The notes under the pieces: model-generated
Database searches by the model: none
What the model saw: only the letters and a program-made list of their open reading frames with translations
Told to the model about the DNA's origin: nothing
Made by a program: the position numbers and the translations under genes
From: Paludibacteraceae bacterium
GTDB taxonomy: Bacteria; Bacteroidota; Bacteroidia; Bacteroidales; Paludibacteraceae
Assembly (NCBI GenBank): GCA_947445425.1
Contig: CANFFA010000098.1
Location: 1 to 7,640 of the forward strand
Reading direction: 5' to 3'
DNA length: 7,640 nucleotides
In this document: positions 1 through 7,640 of the stretch, in pieces
How positions within the stretch are numbered: position 1 is the stretch's first letter
How the letters are laid out: each line of letters opens with the position of its first letter

Positions 1-421
1 TCAGGTGAAATTTAAACTTCCTACTTTGCCGGTTGGGAAGCATACTTTAACTTTTCGCATTTGGGATTTATTAAATAATTCGACAACAAAATCAATGGAC
101 TTTGAAGTGGTGAAATCCTTGAAACCTGTTGTTTTTTCGGTTTCTAATTATCCAAATCCTGTAGTAGAAAGCACACGCTTTATGGTGAAAAATGAAAATC
201 CTGAATCTGTAATTTCGACTTCAATTGAGGTACAGGACCTTGCAGGTCGTAAACTTTGGACCTCGTCACCACAAAATAACTTAGAATTGATAACTTGGAA
301 TTTGATGACCAGTAATGGACAAAAGGTTAATCCTGGTGTTTATCTCTATAGAGTAATTATCAAGACCAAACAAAATGATATTTTAACAAAAACCAATAAG
401 ATGTTAATTGTTGCACCGTAA
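1..421 (+). CDS. porU: Type IX secretion sortase PorU, C-terminal part (5' truncated by window)
   Basis: The frame is open from the first bases of the window, so the gene starts upstream; the GTG at position 5 is an internal valine, not a start. About 139 residues remain. They begin with the end of an Ig-like beta domain (HTLTFRIWDLLNNS...DFEVV), followed by a T9SS-type C-terminal domain: a YPNPV segment, a 'VQDLAGRKLW' strand and the closing 'NPGVYLYRV' strand. PorU is the gingipain-like (C25) cysteine protease that removes C-terminal signals from T9SS cargo at the cell surface and attaches the cargo to a lipid anchor. It keeps its own C-terminal domain. The catalytic region lies outside the window, so the assignment rests on this tail plus porV immediately downstream, a common Bacteroidota gene order. 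Another T9SS cargo protein with such a tail is the main alternative. Confidence 0.82.
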   Translation, partial: QVKFKLPTLPVGKHTLTFRIWDLLNNSTTKSMDFEVVKSLKPVVFSVSNYPNPVVESTRFMVKNENPESVISTSIEVQDLAGRKLWTSSPQNNLELITWNLMTSNGQKVNPGVYLYRVIIKTKQNDILTKTNKMLIVAP

Positions 422-456
422 ATATATAATTAAATACATTTTTAAATACTTATAGC

Positions 457-1581
457 ATGAATAAAAAATCTTTAGCATCACTTCTGATGCTTTCAATTTC
501 CTTCTTAGCAACTGCTCAGGATAATAATGTGATTTCAACTGCTGTCCCCTCTTTATCCATTACTCCAGACTCCAGAGCAGGTGGTATGGGAGATGTGGGA
601 GCCGCTACTACTCCAGATGTTAATTCACAATTTTGGAATCCATCAAAATATGTTTTTATGGAAAGTCAAACTGGTGTTTCGGTTTCATATACACCTTGGC
701 TTCGTAAATTAGTGGATGATATTGATTTGCTTTATTTGGCAGGATATTGGAAATTGGATTCTCGTCAAGCTTTTAGTGCATCTTTGCGCTATTTTTCATT
801 GGGAACAATTTCATTGATGGATGAATTTGGTATTCAAACTACGTCAGTTTCTCCCAATGAGTTTGCATTTGATGCAGCTTATTCACGTATGTTATCAGAT
901 AAACTGTCAGCGTCTGTTGGTTTGCGTTATATCTCTTCCGATTTAGGCGTGCAGTCTGAAGACATGCAAAGGGGGGCTACTGTTGCTGCTGATGTTTCAG
1001 CCTATTACAAAACACCAATTAGTCTTTCAACAGGAGATGGTCAGTTGGCTTTTGGTTTAAATGCATCTAATATTGGTGGGAAAATCTCTTTTGATAAAGG
1101 AACTACGAGTGCATTTATTCCGACTAATTTACGTTTAGGTACTTCTTTTGATTATCCTATTGATGCCTATAATCGAATCTCATTCAGCGGTGACGCTAAT
1201 AAATTGATGGTTCCGACTCCTAACTCAGCTAAAATTGCAGCTGACCCAAGTTATTATAATAAAATGTCTTCAATAACTGGTGTGTTTGGTTCGTTTTCTG
1301 ATGCTTCGGGTGGTTATAAGGAAGAATTACGTGAAATCTCGTATTCTGTTGGTGCTGAATATGCATATAACAAACAATTTTTCATACGCGGTGGTTATTT
1401 TGACGAGGATACCTATAAAGGTAATCGCAAGTTCTTTACAGCAGGTGCCGGTTTTAAATTAACGTTGATGCAGATCGACGCTGCCTATACCATTGCTACT
1501 ACGCCTTCTAGTCCATTAGATGGTACATTGCGTATTTCATTGTCATTTGATATGCTTGGGATGAAAGAAATGATGAAGTAG
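457..1581 (+). CDS. porV: Type IX secretion outer membrane protein PorV (LptO)
   Basis: The 374-residue product has a clear signal peptide: K3-K4, a hydrophobic core, and ATA-Q with likely cleavage after A20. The N-terminal family block follows at about 35-65: PDSRAGGMGD, then TTPDVNSQFWNPSKY. The rest alternates short amphipathic strands (e.g. FSASLRYFSLG, LSASVGLRYISSD, FFIRGGYF, LRISLSFDM), as expected for a FadL-like outer-membrane beta barrel. Length and motifs fit full-length PorV. PorV is an outer-membrane component of T9SS that collects cargo from the SprA translocon and delivers it to the PorU sortase. It starts 35 bases after the porU stop with no terminator between, so the two are probably cotranscribed. 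An intrinsic terminator follows its stop. The leader is A/T-rich with no Shine-Dalgarno sequence. Confidence 0.95.
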   Translation: MNKKSLASLLMLSISFLATAQDNNVISTAVPSLSITPDSRAGGMGDVGAATTPDVNSQFWNPSKYVFMESQTGVSVSYTPWLRKLVDDIDLLYLAGYWKLDSRQAFSASLRYFSLGTISLMDEFGIQTTSVSPNEFAFDAAYSRMLSDKLSASVGLRYISSDLGVQSEDMQRGATVAADVSAYYKTPISLSTGDGQLAFGLNASNIGGKISFDKGTTSAFIPTNLRLGTSFDYPIDAYNRISFSGDANKLMVPTPNSAKIAADPSYYNKMSSITGVFGSFSDASGGYKEELREISYSVGAEYAYNKQFFIRGGYFDEDTYKGNRKFFTAGAGFKLTLMQIDAAYTIATTPSSPLDGTLRISLSFDMLGMKEMMK

Positions 1582-1619
1582 AACCAGTAAACAGATAACA
1601 ATTATTTTTGTTTGAGATT

Positions 1620-1666
1620 AAAAAACGGTTGGATGCTACCTTGGGTTGGGTCAACCGTTTTTTTTT
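1620..1666 (+). terminator. Intrinsic terminator after porV
   Basis: A 12-bp perfect stem pairs AAAAAACGGTTG (1620-1631) with CAACCGTTTTTT (1652-1663) around a 20-base loop. A run of nine T follows the G/C core (1658-1666). It sits 38 bases after the porV stop and 27 bases before the ispF start. The A-run on the 5' arm gives a T-run on the other strand too, but no gene approaches from that side. The loop holds a second GGTTG (1644-1648) that could pair with the same CAACC, a weaker alternative fold. Confidence 0.85.
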
Positions 1667-1668
1667 AT

Positions 1669-1689
1669 AATTATTAATTATTAATTATT
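1669..1689 (+). repeat. Three tandem copies of AATTATT before ispF
   Basis: Three perfect copies of the 7-mer AATTATT lie between the terminator T-run and the ispF start codon, ending four bases before the ATG. The tract makes up nearly all the space between terminator and gene. It may simply be the A/U-rich, unstructured leader favoured for translation initiation in Bacteroidota, which rarely use Shine-Dalgarno sequences. Copy-number variation here would shift the leader length by 7 bases per unit. Confidence 0.8.
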
Positions 1690-1693
1690 CATT

Positions 1694-2179
1694 ATGAATT
1701 CTTTCCGTGTTGGTTTTGGTTATGACGTGCATGTTTTTGCAAGGGAGCGTGAGTTGTGGTTGGGGGGTATTCGTATAGAACACACTATGGGTTTACTTGG
1801 GCATTCGGATGCTGATGTGTTAATTCATGCGATATGCGATGGGATACTGGGTGCTGCAAATTTACGGGATATCGGGTATCATTTCCCTGATACTGCTGGA
1901 GAATATAAAAATATTGATAGTAAGATTTTGTTGCGAAAAACAATGATTTTGCTACGATCTAAAGGCTATGAATTGGGTAATATTGATTGCACTGTATGTG
2001 CTGAGGAACCCAAAATTAACCCACACATTTTGCCAATGCAAGCTTGTTTGTCAGAAGTGATGGAAATTGATAAAGATCTGATTTCAATCAAGGCTACTAC
2101 TTCCGAAAGAATGGGCTTTGTTGGACGTAAAGAAGGTGTAGCAGTCTATGCAACTGTTTTAATCTATAAAGTGGTTTAG
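1694..2179 (+). CDS. ispF: 2-C-methyl-D-erythritol 2,4-cyclodiphosphate synthase IspF
   Basis: IspF converts CDP-methylerythritol 2-phosphate to 2-C-methylerythritol 2,4-cyclodiphosphate with release of CMP, in the cytoplasmic MEP pathway to isoprenoids. The 161-residue length is normal for the family. The metal ligands are present: D11 and H13 in GFGYDVHVF, and H45 in the SDADVLIHA helix. The conserved H37-S38 of LLGHSDAD and D59 of LRDIGYHFPDT are also in place. The C-terminal block KATTSERMGFVGRKEG that lines the CDP site is intact. The start at 1694 places the GxGxD motif at the usual distance from the N-terminus. The gene lies between two terminators and so may be monocistronic. I could not find a full promoter with both elements. 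A -7-like TATTTTTG at 1603-1610 lies upstream of the porV terminator. Confidence 0.97.
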   Translation: MNSFRVGFGYDVHVFARERELWLGGIRIEHTMGLLGHSDADVLIHAICDGILGAANLRDIGYHFPDTAGEYKNIDSKILLRKTMILLRSKGYELGNIDCTVCAEEPKINPHILPMQACLSEVMEIDKDLISIKATTSERMGFVGRKEGVAVYATVLIYKVV

Positions 2180-2194
2180 ATTTGGATCTATAGC

Positions 2195-2238
2195 AAAAAA
2201 GAGTATTTTCCCTAAATTAGGAAAAATACTCTTTTTTT
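2195..2238. terminator. Bidirectional terminator between convergent ispF and ABC-F gene
   Basis: This is a near-perfect inverted repeat centred on base 2216. AAAAAAGAGTATTTT (2195-2209) pairs with AAAATACTCTTTTTT (2223-2237), and the inner CCTAA (2211-2215) pairs with TTAGG (2217-2221). The only mismatch is C2210 against A2222. The plus strand ends in a run of seven T and the minus strand in six T, so it can terminate both the ispF transcript and the converging ABC-F transcript. It begins 16 bases after the ispF stop. Confidence 0.9.
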
Positions 2239-2249
2239 ATCTTTAGATG

Positions 2250-2281
2250 TTAGGATTTAAATCTCAATTTCAAAATCCTAA
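2250..2281. repeat. Second inverted repeat in the convergent intergenic region
   Basis: TTAGGATTT (2250-2258) and AAATCCTAA (2273-2281) form a perfect 9-bp stem with a 14-base loop, 17 bases before the stop codon end of the ABC-F gene on the minus strand. A shorter palindrome, GATTTAAATC (2254-2263), overlaps the left arm and competes with it. No T-run follows directly on either strand, so it is not itself a terminator. It could protect the 3' end of the ABC-F transcript ahead of the main terminator. Confidence 0.55.
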
Positions 2282-2297
2282 AATATACAGACCATCT

Positions 2298-3946
<1,649 letters not shown>

Positions 3947-3953
3947 GGGTATT

Positions 3954-5141
3954 TTACTCAATAACTCCCAAAGCTCTAGCTGCTTTGGATATTTTTTCTA
4001 CTGATTCATCAATTTGGTCAAAAGTATGCGTTGCCATCAGTGAGTAGCGAATGAGTGAGTCCTCAGAAGGAACAGCAGGCGATACGACTGGATTAACAAA
4101 TATACCATCATCCATCAAATTACGGGTGATTTTAAAAGTCTTGGTGTTGTCACGAACAAAAAGTGGAATGATAGGTGATTGTGTGGGTCCAATTTCAAAG
4201 CCAGCTTTGAGGAATGCCTCTTTTGCACGGTTGGTGTTTGCCCATAATGCATCCTTTCTCCAACTCTCTTCAGCCATGACATCTAAAGCAGCTAAAACAC
4301 AGCCTGTTGCTGCTGGTGAAATTGAAGCGCTGAATATTAGCGTTCGTGAATGATGTTTTAAGAAATTTATAATGTTGTTATCAGCTGCAACAAAGCCGCC
4401 TATGGTTCCTAGGGATTTACTAAAAGTACCCATAATTAAGTCAACATCTTCGGATGCTCCAAAATGCTCACAAATACCAGCACCCGTTTTCCCAAATACA
4501 CCTAAAGAATGTGCTTCGTCTACATAAATAGAAGCATTGTATTTTTTTGAAAGTGCAACTATTTCTGGAAGTGTGGCCATGTCACCTTCCATACTGAAGA
4601 CTCCATCTACCACGATAAGTTTTACTTTGTCTATATCACATCTTTTGAGGACTTTTTCCAGATCCTCCATGTCATTGTGACGAAACTTTAATTGCTTTGA
4701 AAAGGATAGGCGTTTTCCTTCGATCAATGAAGCATGATTGTACTCATCAAAAATCAGATAATCTTCACGACCTGTTATGCAAGAGACCACTCCTGAATTT
4801 ACAGTATAACCTGTCGCATAAATAAGTGCCGCTTCTTTGTTTACTAACTTTGCTAATTTAGCCTCTAATTCCAAATGGATATCCAAGGTTCCATTAAGGA
4901 AACGTGAACCAGCACATCCTGTACCATATTTTTCAATTGCTTTTATAGAAGCTTCTTTTAATCGAGGGTGGTTGGTTAGACCCAAGTAACTATTGGACCC
5001 AAACATTAAAACACGTTTCCCATTTATGCTTACAACGGTATCTTGATCAGACTCAATTGGACGAAAATAGGGATATAGTCCTTCAGCCTGTGCTTGCTGC
5101 GGTACATCATATTGCCCCAAAACAGAACTTAATAAACTCAT
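3954..5141 (-). CDS. spt: Serine palmitoyltransferase (alpha-oxoamine synthase family)
   Basis: This soluble PLP enzyme condenses L-serine with a fatty acyl-CoA to give 3-ketosphinganine, the first step of sphingolipid synthesis, a hallmark of Bacteroidota membranes. The 395 residues match the Sphingobacterium enzyme along their length, from memory: EGLYPYFRPIES (20-31), VLMFGSNSYLGLT (44-56), YGTGCAGSRFLNGT (72-85) and the near-invariant DGIFVNPVVSPAVPSEDSLIRYSLMATHT (345-373). Catalytic features are H136, which stacks on PLP (EYNHASLIEG), D208 in VDEAHSLG, which contacts the pyridine nitrogen, the PLP lysine K242 in GTFSKSLG, and R365 in the C-terminal block. Glycine C-acetyltransferase (Kbl) and BioF share the fold, but the N-terminal FRPI segment and the ATHT block favour SPT. 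The gene is first in a likely two-gene unit with the ABC-F gene and diverges from the YkgJ-like gene. A TATCTTTG -7 element lies 33 bases upstream of its start. Confidence 0.93.
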   Translation of the reverse strand: MSLLSSVLGQYDVPQQAQAEGLYPYFRPIESDQDTVVSINGKRVLMFGSNSYLGLTNHPRLKEASIKAIEKYGTGCAGSRFLNGTLDIHLELEAKLAKLVNKEAALIYATGYTVNSGVVSCITGREDYLIFDEYNHASLIEGKRLSFSKQLKFRHNDMEDLEKVLKRCDIDKVKLIVVDGVFSMEGDMATLPEIVALSKKYNASIYVDEAHSLGVFGKTGAGICEHFGASEDVDLIMGTFSKSLGTIGGFVAADNNIINFLKHHSRTLIFSASISPAATGCVLAALDVMAEESWRKDALWANTNRAKEAFLKAGFEIGPTQSPIIPLFVRDNTKTFKITRNLMDDGIFVNPVVSPAVPSEDSLIRYSLMATHTFDQIDESVEKISKAARALGVIE

Positions 5142-5174
5142 ATCAATAACTGTGTTTGTTAATAAAAACGTTTA

Positions 5175-5204
5175 CAAAGATACGGATTTATTGTTGAATA
5201 TAAA
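5175..5204 (-). promoter_or_regulatory. Probable spt promoter (Bacteroidota type)
   Basis: Read on the minus strand, TATCTTTG (5182 down to 5175) matches the Bacteroidota -7 consensus TAnnTTTG exactly. TTTA (5204-5201), one base off the -33 TTTG, stands 18 bases further upstream. The predicted start of transcription would be around 5165-5170, giving a leader of roughly 25-30 bases before the spt ATG at 5141. Confidence 0.6.
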
Positions 5205-5210
5205 TATAAT

Positions 5211-5242
5211 TTTGCTTAATCAAGGATGTTTTGATACTTTTG
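5211..5242 (+). promoter_or_regulatory. Probable promoter of the YkgJ-like gene (Bacteroidota type)
   Basis: TTTG at 5211-5214 and TACTTTTG at 5235-5242 match the -33 (TTTG) and -7 (TAnnTTTG) elements with a 20-base spacer, close to the usual spacing. Transcription would start at about 5248-5252, some 20 bases before the ATG at 5270. Its -33 element lies only 6 bases from the opposing -33 region of spt, so the two promoters stand back to back. Confidence 0.65.
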
Positions 5243-5269
5243 TACTATTATGACTAAGACTAAATATTT

Positions 5270-5761
5270 ATGAGTAAAATAGTAGAATATAAACAGTTGG
5301 CAATACTCTCAAGTAAGGCTGAAGTGGGTTGGAAGCGCTATTTTGCTAAAAACAAAAGAAAATTGGAAGGGATGGATCAACAGGTTCATGCCTTACACGA
5401 TCAGATTTCTAAAAGAACGGATTGTTTAAGTTGTGCAAATTGTTGTAGAACATTAGGTCCGCGGATTACCGATAAGGATTTAGATCGCATGGCCAAAGCT
5501 TTACGTATCAAGTCTTCTGAAGTAATTAAAACTTATTTAAGAGTTGATGAGGATGGTGATATGGTTTTCAAAACCATGCCTTGTCCTTTTTTAGGGTCAG
5601 ATAATTACTGCTCCATTTATGAATCGCGCCCCAAAGCTTGCCGTGAATATCCTCATACTGATAGGAAGCGTTTTTATCAAATCTATAATCTATCCATTAA
5701 AAATGCCTCGACTTGTCCAATTGTATATGAAGTGCTTGAGCAATTAACAAATAATGGATGA
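5270..5761 (+). CDS. YkgJ family cysteine cluster protein (putative Zn/Fe-chelating)
   Basis: The 163-residue soluble protein contains the CxxCxxCC cluster of the YkgJ-type putative zinc- or iron-chelating domain (PF03692 family): C52, C55, C58 and C59 in CLSCANCC. The second half has C105 (MPCPFL), C114 (YCSIYESRP), C124 (KACREYPH) and C149, giving eight cysteines in the typical order. The CSIYESRPKACREYP block is the family's most recognisable stretch. A basic, probably helical N-terminal region of about 45 residues (WKRYFAKNKRKLEGM) precedes the domain. The family is widespread and its biochemical role is largely undetermined; metal or Fe-S binding is inferred from the cysteines. Transcription probably starts from the TTTG/TAnnTTTG promoter about 30 bases upstream. 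The next gene follows 40 bases later on the same strand with no visible terminator, so the two may be cotranscribed. Confidence 0.9.
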   Translation: MSKIVEYKQLAILSSKAEVGWKRYFAKNKRKLEGMDQQVHALHDQISKRTDCLSCANCCRTLGPRITDKDLDRMAKALRIKSSEVIKTYLRVDEDGDMVFKTMPCPFLGSDNYCSIYESRPKACREYPHTDRKRFYQIYNLSIKNASTCPIVYEVLEQLTNNG

Positions 5762-5801
5762 TTTTCTCTCCTTTTTAATTTGAATAAATAATTTAAAATT
5801 G

Positions 5802-6137
5802 ATGAAAAATCTCGAAATCTATCAGAAAATATCTGTATTACATTGTGTTTATCAGACCATTGCTTCTGCCGATGGTTGTGTTGATGAAGAGCGAGATCAA
5901 TTGGCTATAGAACTATCCCTCACTGAAGTCGGATTTAGTGATTTTAGTTATTGGGATAGATCTTTGCAGCTCAATCCCTATGATGCTTTTATTCATTTAT
6001 CTATTTTGAGTGATGCCGATAAACATTTATTTCGCTCGCTCTTACAACAAATCTCTGAAATGGGCGGTAATACATTATTTCGGGTGAATTGTGCACAATA
6101 TTTGATTCAATTGGCCAATTGTAATGAAAATATATAA
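5802..6137 (+). CDS. Small hypothetical protein with a possible TerB-like helical fold
   Basis: I do not recognise this 111-residue protein as a named family. It is predicted to be soluble and mostly helical, with no signal peptide or membrane segment. Residues 15-31 (CVYQTIASADGCVDEER) resemble the 'ADGxvdxeE' acidic turn of TerB-like/DUF533-type domains, where a helix leads into an acidic metal-binding loop. The length also fits a single TerB-like domain, but the rest is too divergent for a firm call. I place the start at ATG 5802; the TTG directly before it (5799) would add only one residue. It lies 40 bases downstream of the YkgJ-like gene and probably shares its transcript, so a joint role is possible but unproven. 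Codon use looks like its neighbours. Confidence 0.72.
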   Translation: MKNLEIYQKISVLHCVYQTIASADGCVDEERDQLAIELSLTEVGFSDFSYWDRSLQLNPYDAFIHLSILSDADKHLFRSLLQQISEMGGNTLFRVNCAQYLIQLANCNENI

Positions 6138-6243
6138 AAGTTCTTGGATCCTATTGTTCTGGTGCTCATTTAAGGCGAGTCGTTTTTCTACAAAATATTC
6201 TTTAATTTTTAGGCTTATAAATTAGCGTTGCATATAATTTTCG

Positions 6244-6251
6244 TAAATTTG
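6244..6251 (+). promoter_or_regulatory. Candidate -7 element for malQ
   Basis: TAAATTTG followed by CA matches the Bacteroidota -7 consensus TAnnTTTG 18 bases before the malQ ATG. It would give a short leader of roughly 10-13 bases, which includes the pyrimidine-rich CCCTCCTAC, the opposite of a Shine-Dalgarno sequence. No good TTTG is found at the expected -33 position, so the element is supported by its core and location only. Confidence 0.5.
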
Positions 6252-6269
6252 CAATCTAATCCCTCCTAC

Positions 6270-7640
6270 ATGAAAATAAAATTCAACATTCACTATGTAA
6301 CTCAATGGGGTCAATCCCTATATCTTCTGTTGAATTCGCAAATTGATTCTGAAAGTCAGGCTTTTGTGATGGAATGTGATGAGCGGAATCATTGGAGTGC
6401 TGAGGTTTCGGTTGCCCAGTCTGAAACATTAATTTCATATCAGTATGCACTTTTGGAGGTTGATAAAAATTTTATCTATGAAAAAGCTCCGATTCGGACA
6501 ATCGAATTAGCCTCAAATACTTCTCTTAATATCTATGATCAATGGCATAGAGTTTACGGTGATAGTCCTTTTCTAAGCACCGTTTTTGTTGATTGTCTTT
6601 TTAAACGTAATAAGAGCGCTGAGATTCAATTCTCCAAGACATCAAATTTGGAATTTAGACTTTTTTGTCCGCAAGTAGAAACATATCAATACATTGCCAT
6701 TTTGGGAAATCAAGATGCTTTGGGAAATTGGTCGGTGGATAAAAAAATGCGAATGGACGAAAGTCAATTTCCTTATTGGAAAATAGCTATTGATACATCG
6801 GAATTTGATTCTGCCTTGGAATATAAATATCTTTTGGTAGATGCAATTTCTGACGAAATAATTGATTGGGAGTTTGGGGAAAATAGAAGTATTCAGCAAC
6901 TCGACTTTCCGGCACTTAACCTTATTAATGACGATCATTATAATAGAACGCTACCCTCTTGGAGAGGTGCTGGTGTAGCGATTCCCATTTTCTCGCTCCG
7001 CAGCGATGAGGGTTTTGGTGTTGGAGAATTCAATGATTTGAAGAAAATGGTTGATTGGGCCAAGAAAACCAATCAACGCATCATCCAAACGCTGCCCATC
7101 AACGATACCATCCTTTCTCATACTAATGCCGATTCTTATCCCTATAATGCCGTATCCGTCTACGCCCTACATCCTATTTATCTAAATTTGGAGCGTCTGG
7201 GTGCATTGAAAGATAATAAATTAAATACATATTTCGAAGATAAAAAGCGCTTGTTTAATTCCAAACCAAGTTTAGAATATCAAGCGGTGATGAATGATAA
7301 ATGGAAATACTTTAAAGCCATTTATGCTCAAGAGGGCCAAACTATTTTTGCAACAGCTGACTATAAAAAGTTTTTTGAAGCCAATGAAGAGTGGCTGGTT
7401 CCTTATGCTGCATTTTGTTTTTTGAGGGATAATAACAAATCTCCTTTTGTTGGGGAATGGGAAAAATATAATAGTTACAACAAGTTTGAAATTGAGAATC
7501 TAAGTAGCCCAAACTCGGAATTCCATTCTGAAATAGCATTGCATTATTTTTTACAATATCATTTGCACCTCCAACTGGTAGATGCGCATGATTACGCTCG
7601 TGCTAATGGAATAGTTATTAAGGGCGATATACCCATAGGA
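6270..7640 (+). CDS. malQ: 4-alpha-glucanotransferase (GH77) with two N-terminal CBM20 modules, 3' truncated by window
   Basis: The frame stays open from ATG 6270 to the last base, giving 457 residues, about half of a typical Bacteroidota enzyme. The first CBM20 starch-binding module begins at once (KFNIHYVTQWGQSLYLLL, 4-21) and runs to about 100. The second covers about 127-210, with the characteristic AILGNQDALGNW, the FPYWKIAI strand, EYKYLLVD and WEFGENR ending at R206. The GH77 barrel starts near W231: RGAGVAIPIFSLRS, GVGEFNDLKKMVDWA, then QTLPINDT, DSYPYNAVSVYALHPIYLNL, and finally KGDIPIG at 451-457. The nucleophile Asp and acid/base Glu lie beyond the window. The enzyme transfers glucosyl or maltooligosyl units between alpha-1,4-glucans in the cytoplasm. 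Tandem CBM20 plus GH77 is the architecture of plant DPE2, which uses maltose as donor and a branched glycan as acceptor. A TAAATTTG element precedes the gene, suggesting separate transcription from the small gene upstream. Confidence 0.93.
   Translation, partial: MKIKFNIHYVTQWGQSLYLLLNSQIDSESQAFVMECDERNHWSAEVSVAQSETLISYQYALLEVDKNFIYEKAPIRTIELASNTSLNIYDQWHRVYGDSPFLSTVFVDCLFKRNKSAEIQFSKTSNLEFRLFCPQVETYQYIAILGNQDALGNWSVDKKMRMDESQFPYWKIAIDTSEFDSALEYKYLLVDAISDEIIDWEFGENRSIQQLDFPALNLINDDHYNRTLPSWRGAGVAIPIFSLRSDEGFGVGEFNDLKKMVDWAKKTNQRIIQTLPINDTILSHTNADSYPYNAVSVYALHPIYLNLERLGALKDNKLNTYFEDKKRLFNSKPSLEYQAVMNDKWKYFKAIYAQEGQTIFATADYKKFFEANEEWLVPYAAFCFLRDNNKSPFVGEWEKYNSYNKFEIENLSSPNSEFHSEIALHYFLQYHLHLQLVDAHDYARANGIVIKGDIPIG

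Noticed and set aside
5..421. GTG at position 5 as the start of a separate small secreted or surface protein
   Set aside because: The frame is already open upstream to the window edge, and the protein begins in the middle of an Ig-like beta domain. It is the tail of porU.
1280..1462. Short open frame overlapping porV in another frame
   Set aside because: It lies wholly inside the well-supported porV coding sequence and shows no recognisable domain.
4051..4353. Open frame on the plus strand opposite spt
   Set aside because: It is antisense to conserved spt codons and has no domain or upstream signal of its own.
3954..5141. Glycine C-acetyltransferase (kbl) or 8-amino-7-oxononanoate synthase (bioF) identity
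   Set aside because: The fold and PLP motifs are shared, but the FRPI N-terminal segment, YGTGCAGSRFLNGT and the C-terminal LMATHT block match bacterial serine palmitoyltransferase. No biotin or threonine-degradation genes are nearby.
5799..5801. TTG as start of the small gene after the YkgJ-like gene
   Set aside because: An ATG follows immediately and would add or lose only one residue; ATG is far more likely.
6642..6938. Open frame on the minus strand at the second CBM20 module
   Set aside because: The plus strand here encodes continuous, motif-rich malQ sequence, and the antisense translation has no recognisable features.
7342..7539. Open frame on the minus strand within the GH77 region
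   Set aside because: It is antisense to malQ, short and without any recognisable motif.

Overview
The window comes from an A/T-rich Bacteroidota genome, most likely the Sphingobacteriaceae (Pedobacter/Sphingobacterium type). Four things point there: type IX secretion genes (porU end, porV), a serine palmitoyltransferase that closely resembles the Sphingobacterium enzyme as I remember it, start codons with A/T-rich leaders and no Shine-Dalgarno sequence, and promoter -7 elements of the form TAnnTTTG. It reads as ordinary chromosomal backbone. I see no mobile element, CRISPR array, tRNA or rRNA.

Left part, plus strand (1-2180): the 3' end of porU (T9SS sortase), then porV (its outer-membrane partner and cargo shuttle) 35 bases later, then a strong intrinsic terminator, then ispF (MEP isoprenoid pathway) with a 7-base tandem repeat directly before its start. 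PorU and PorV act together at the outer membrane. IspF is a cytoplasmic enzyme with no evident functional link to them.

Middle, minus strand (2298-5141): spt (sphingoid base synthesis) followed 39 bases later by a YbiT-like ABC-F ATPase, probably one operon read right to left. A near-perfect bidirectional hairpin terminator separates its end from ispF, with a second inverted repeat beside it. The most notable protein observation is in the ABC-F gene. All of its non-canonical nucleotide-binding residues fall in one of the two composite ATP sites, leaving one canonical and one degenerate site.

Right part, plus strand (5211-7640): a divergent promoter region separates spt from a YkgJ-type cysteine-cluster protein gene, followed by a small TerB-like hypothetical gene. 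Then comes malQ with its own TAnnTTTG element. It encodes a 4-alpha-glucanotransferase with two N-terminal CBM20 starch-binding modules (DPE2-like) and is cut by the window end after 457 codons.

There is no gene-free stretch longer than about 130 bases. I found no convincing undescribed system. The points worth a second look are the asymmetric ABC-F ATPase, the hairpin just upstream of its start codon, the intergenic structures around ispF, and the unrecognised small gene at 5802-6137.
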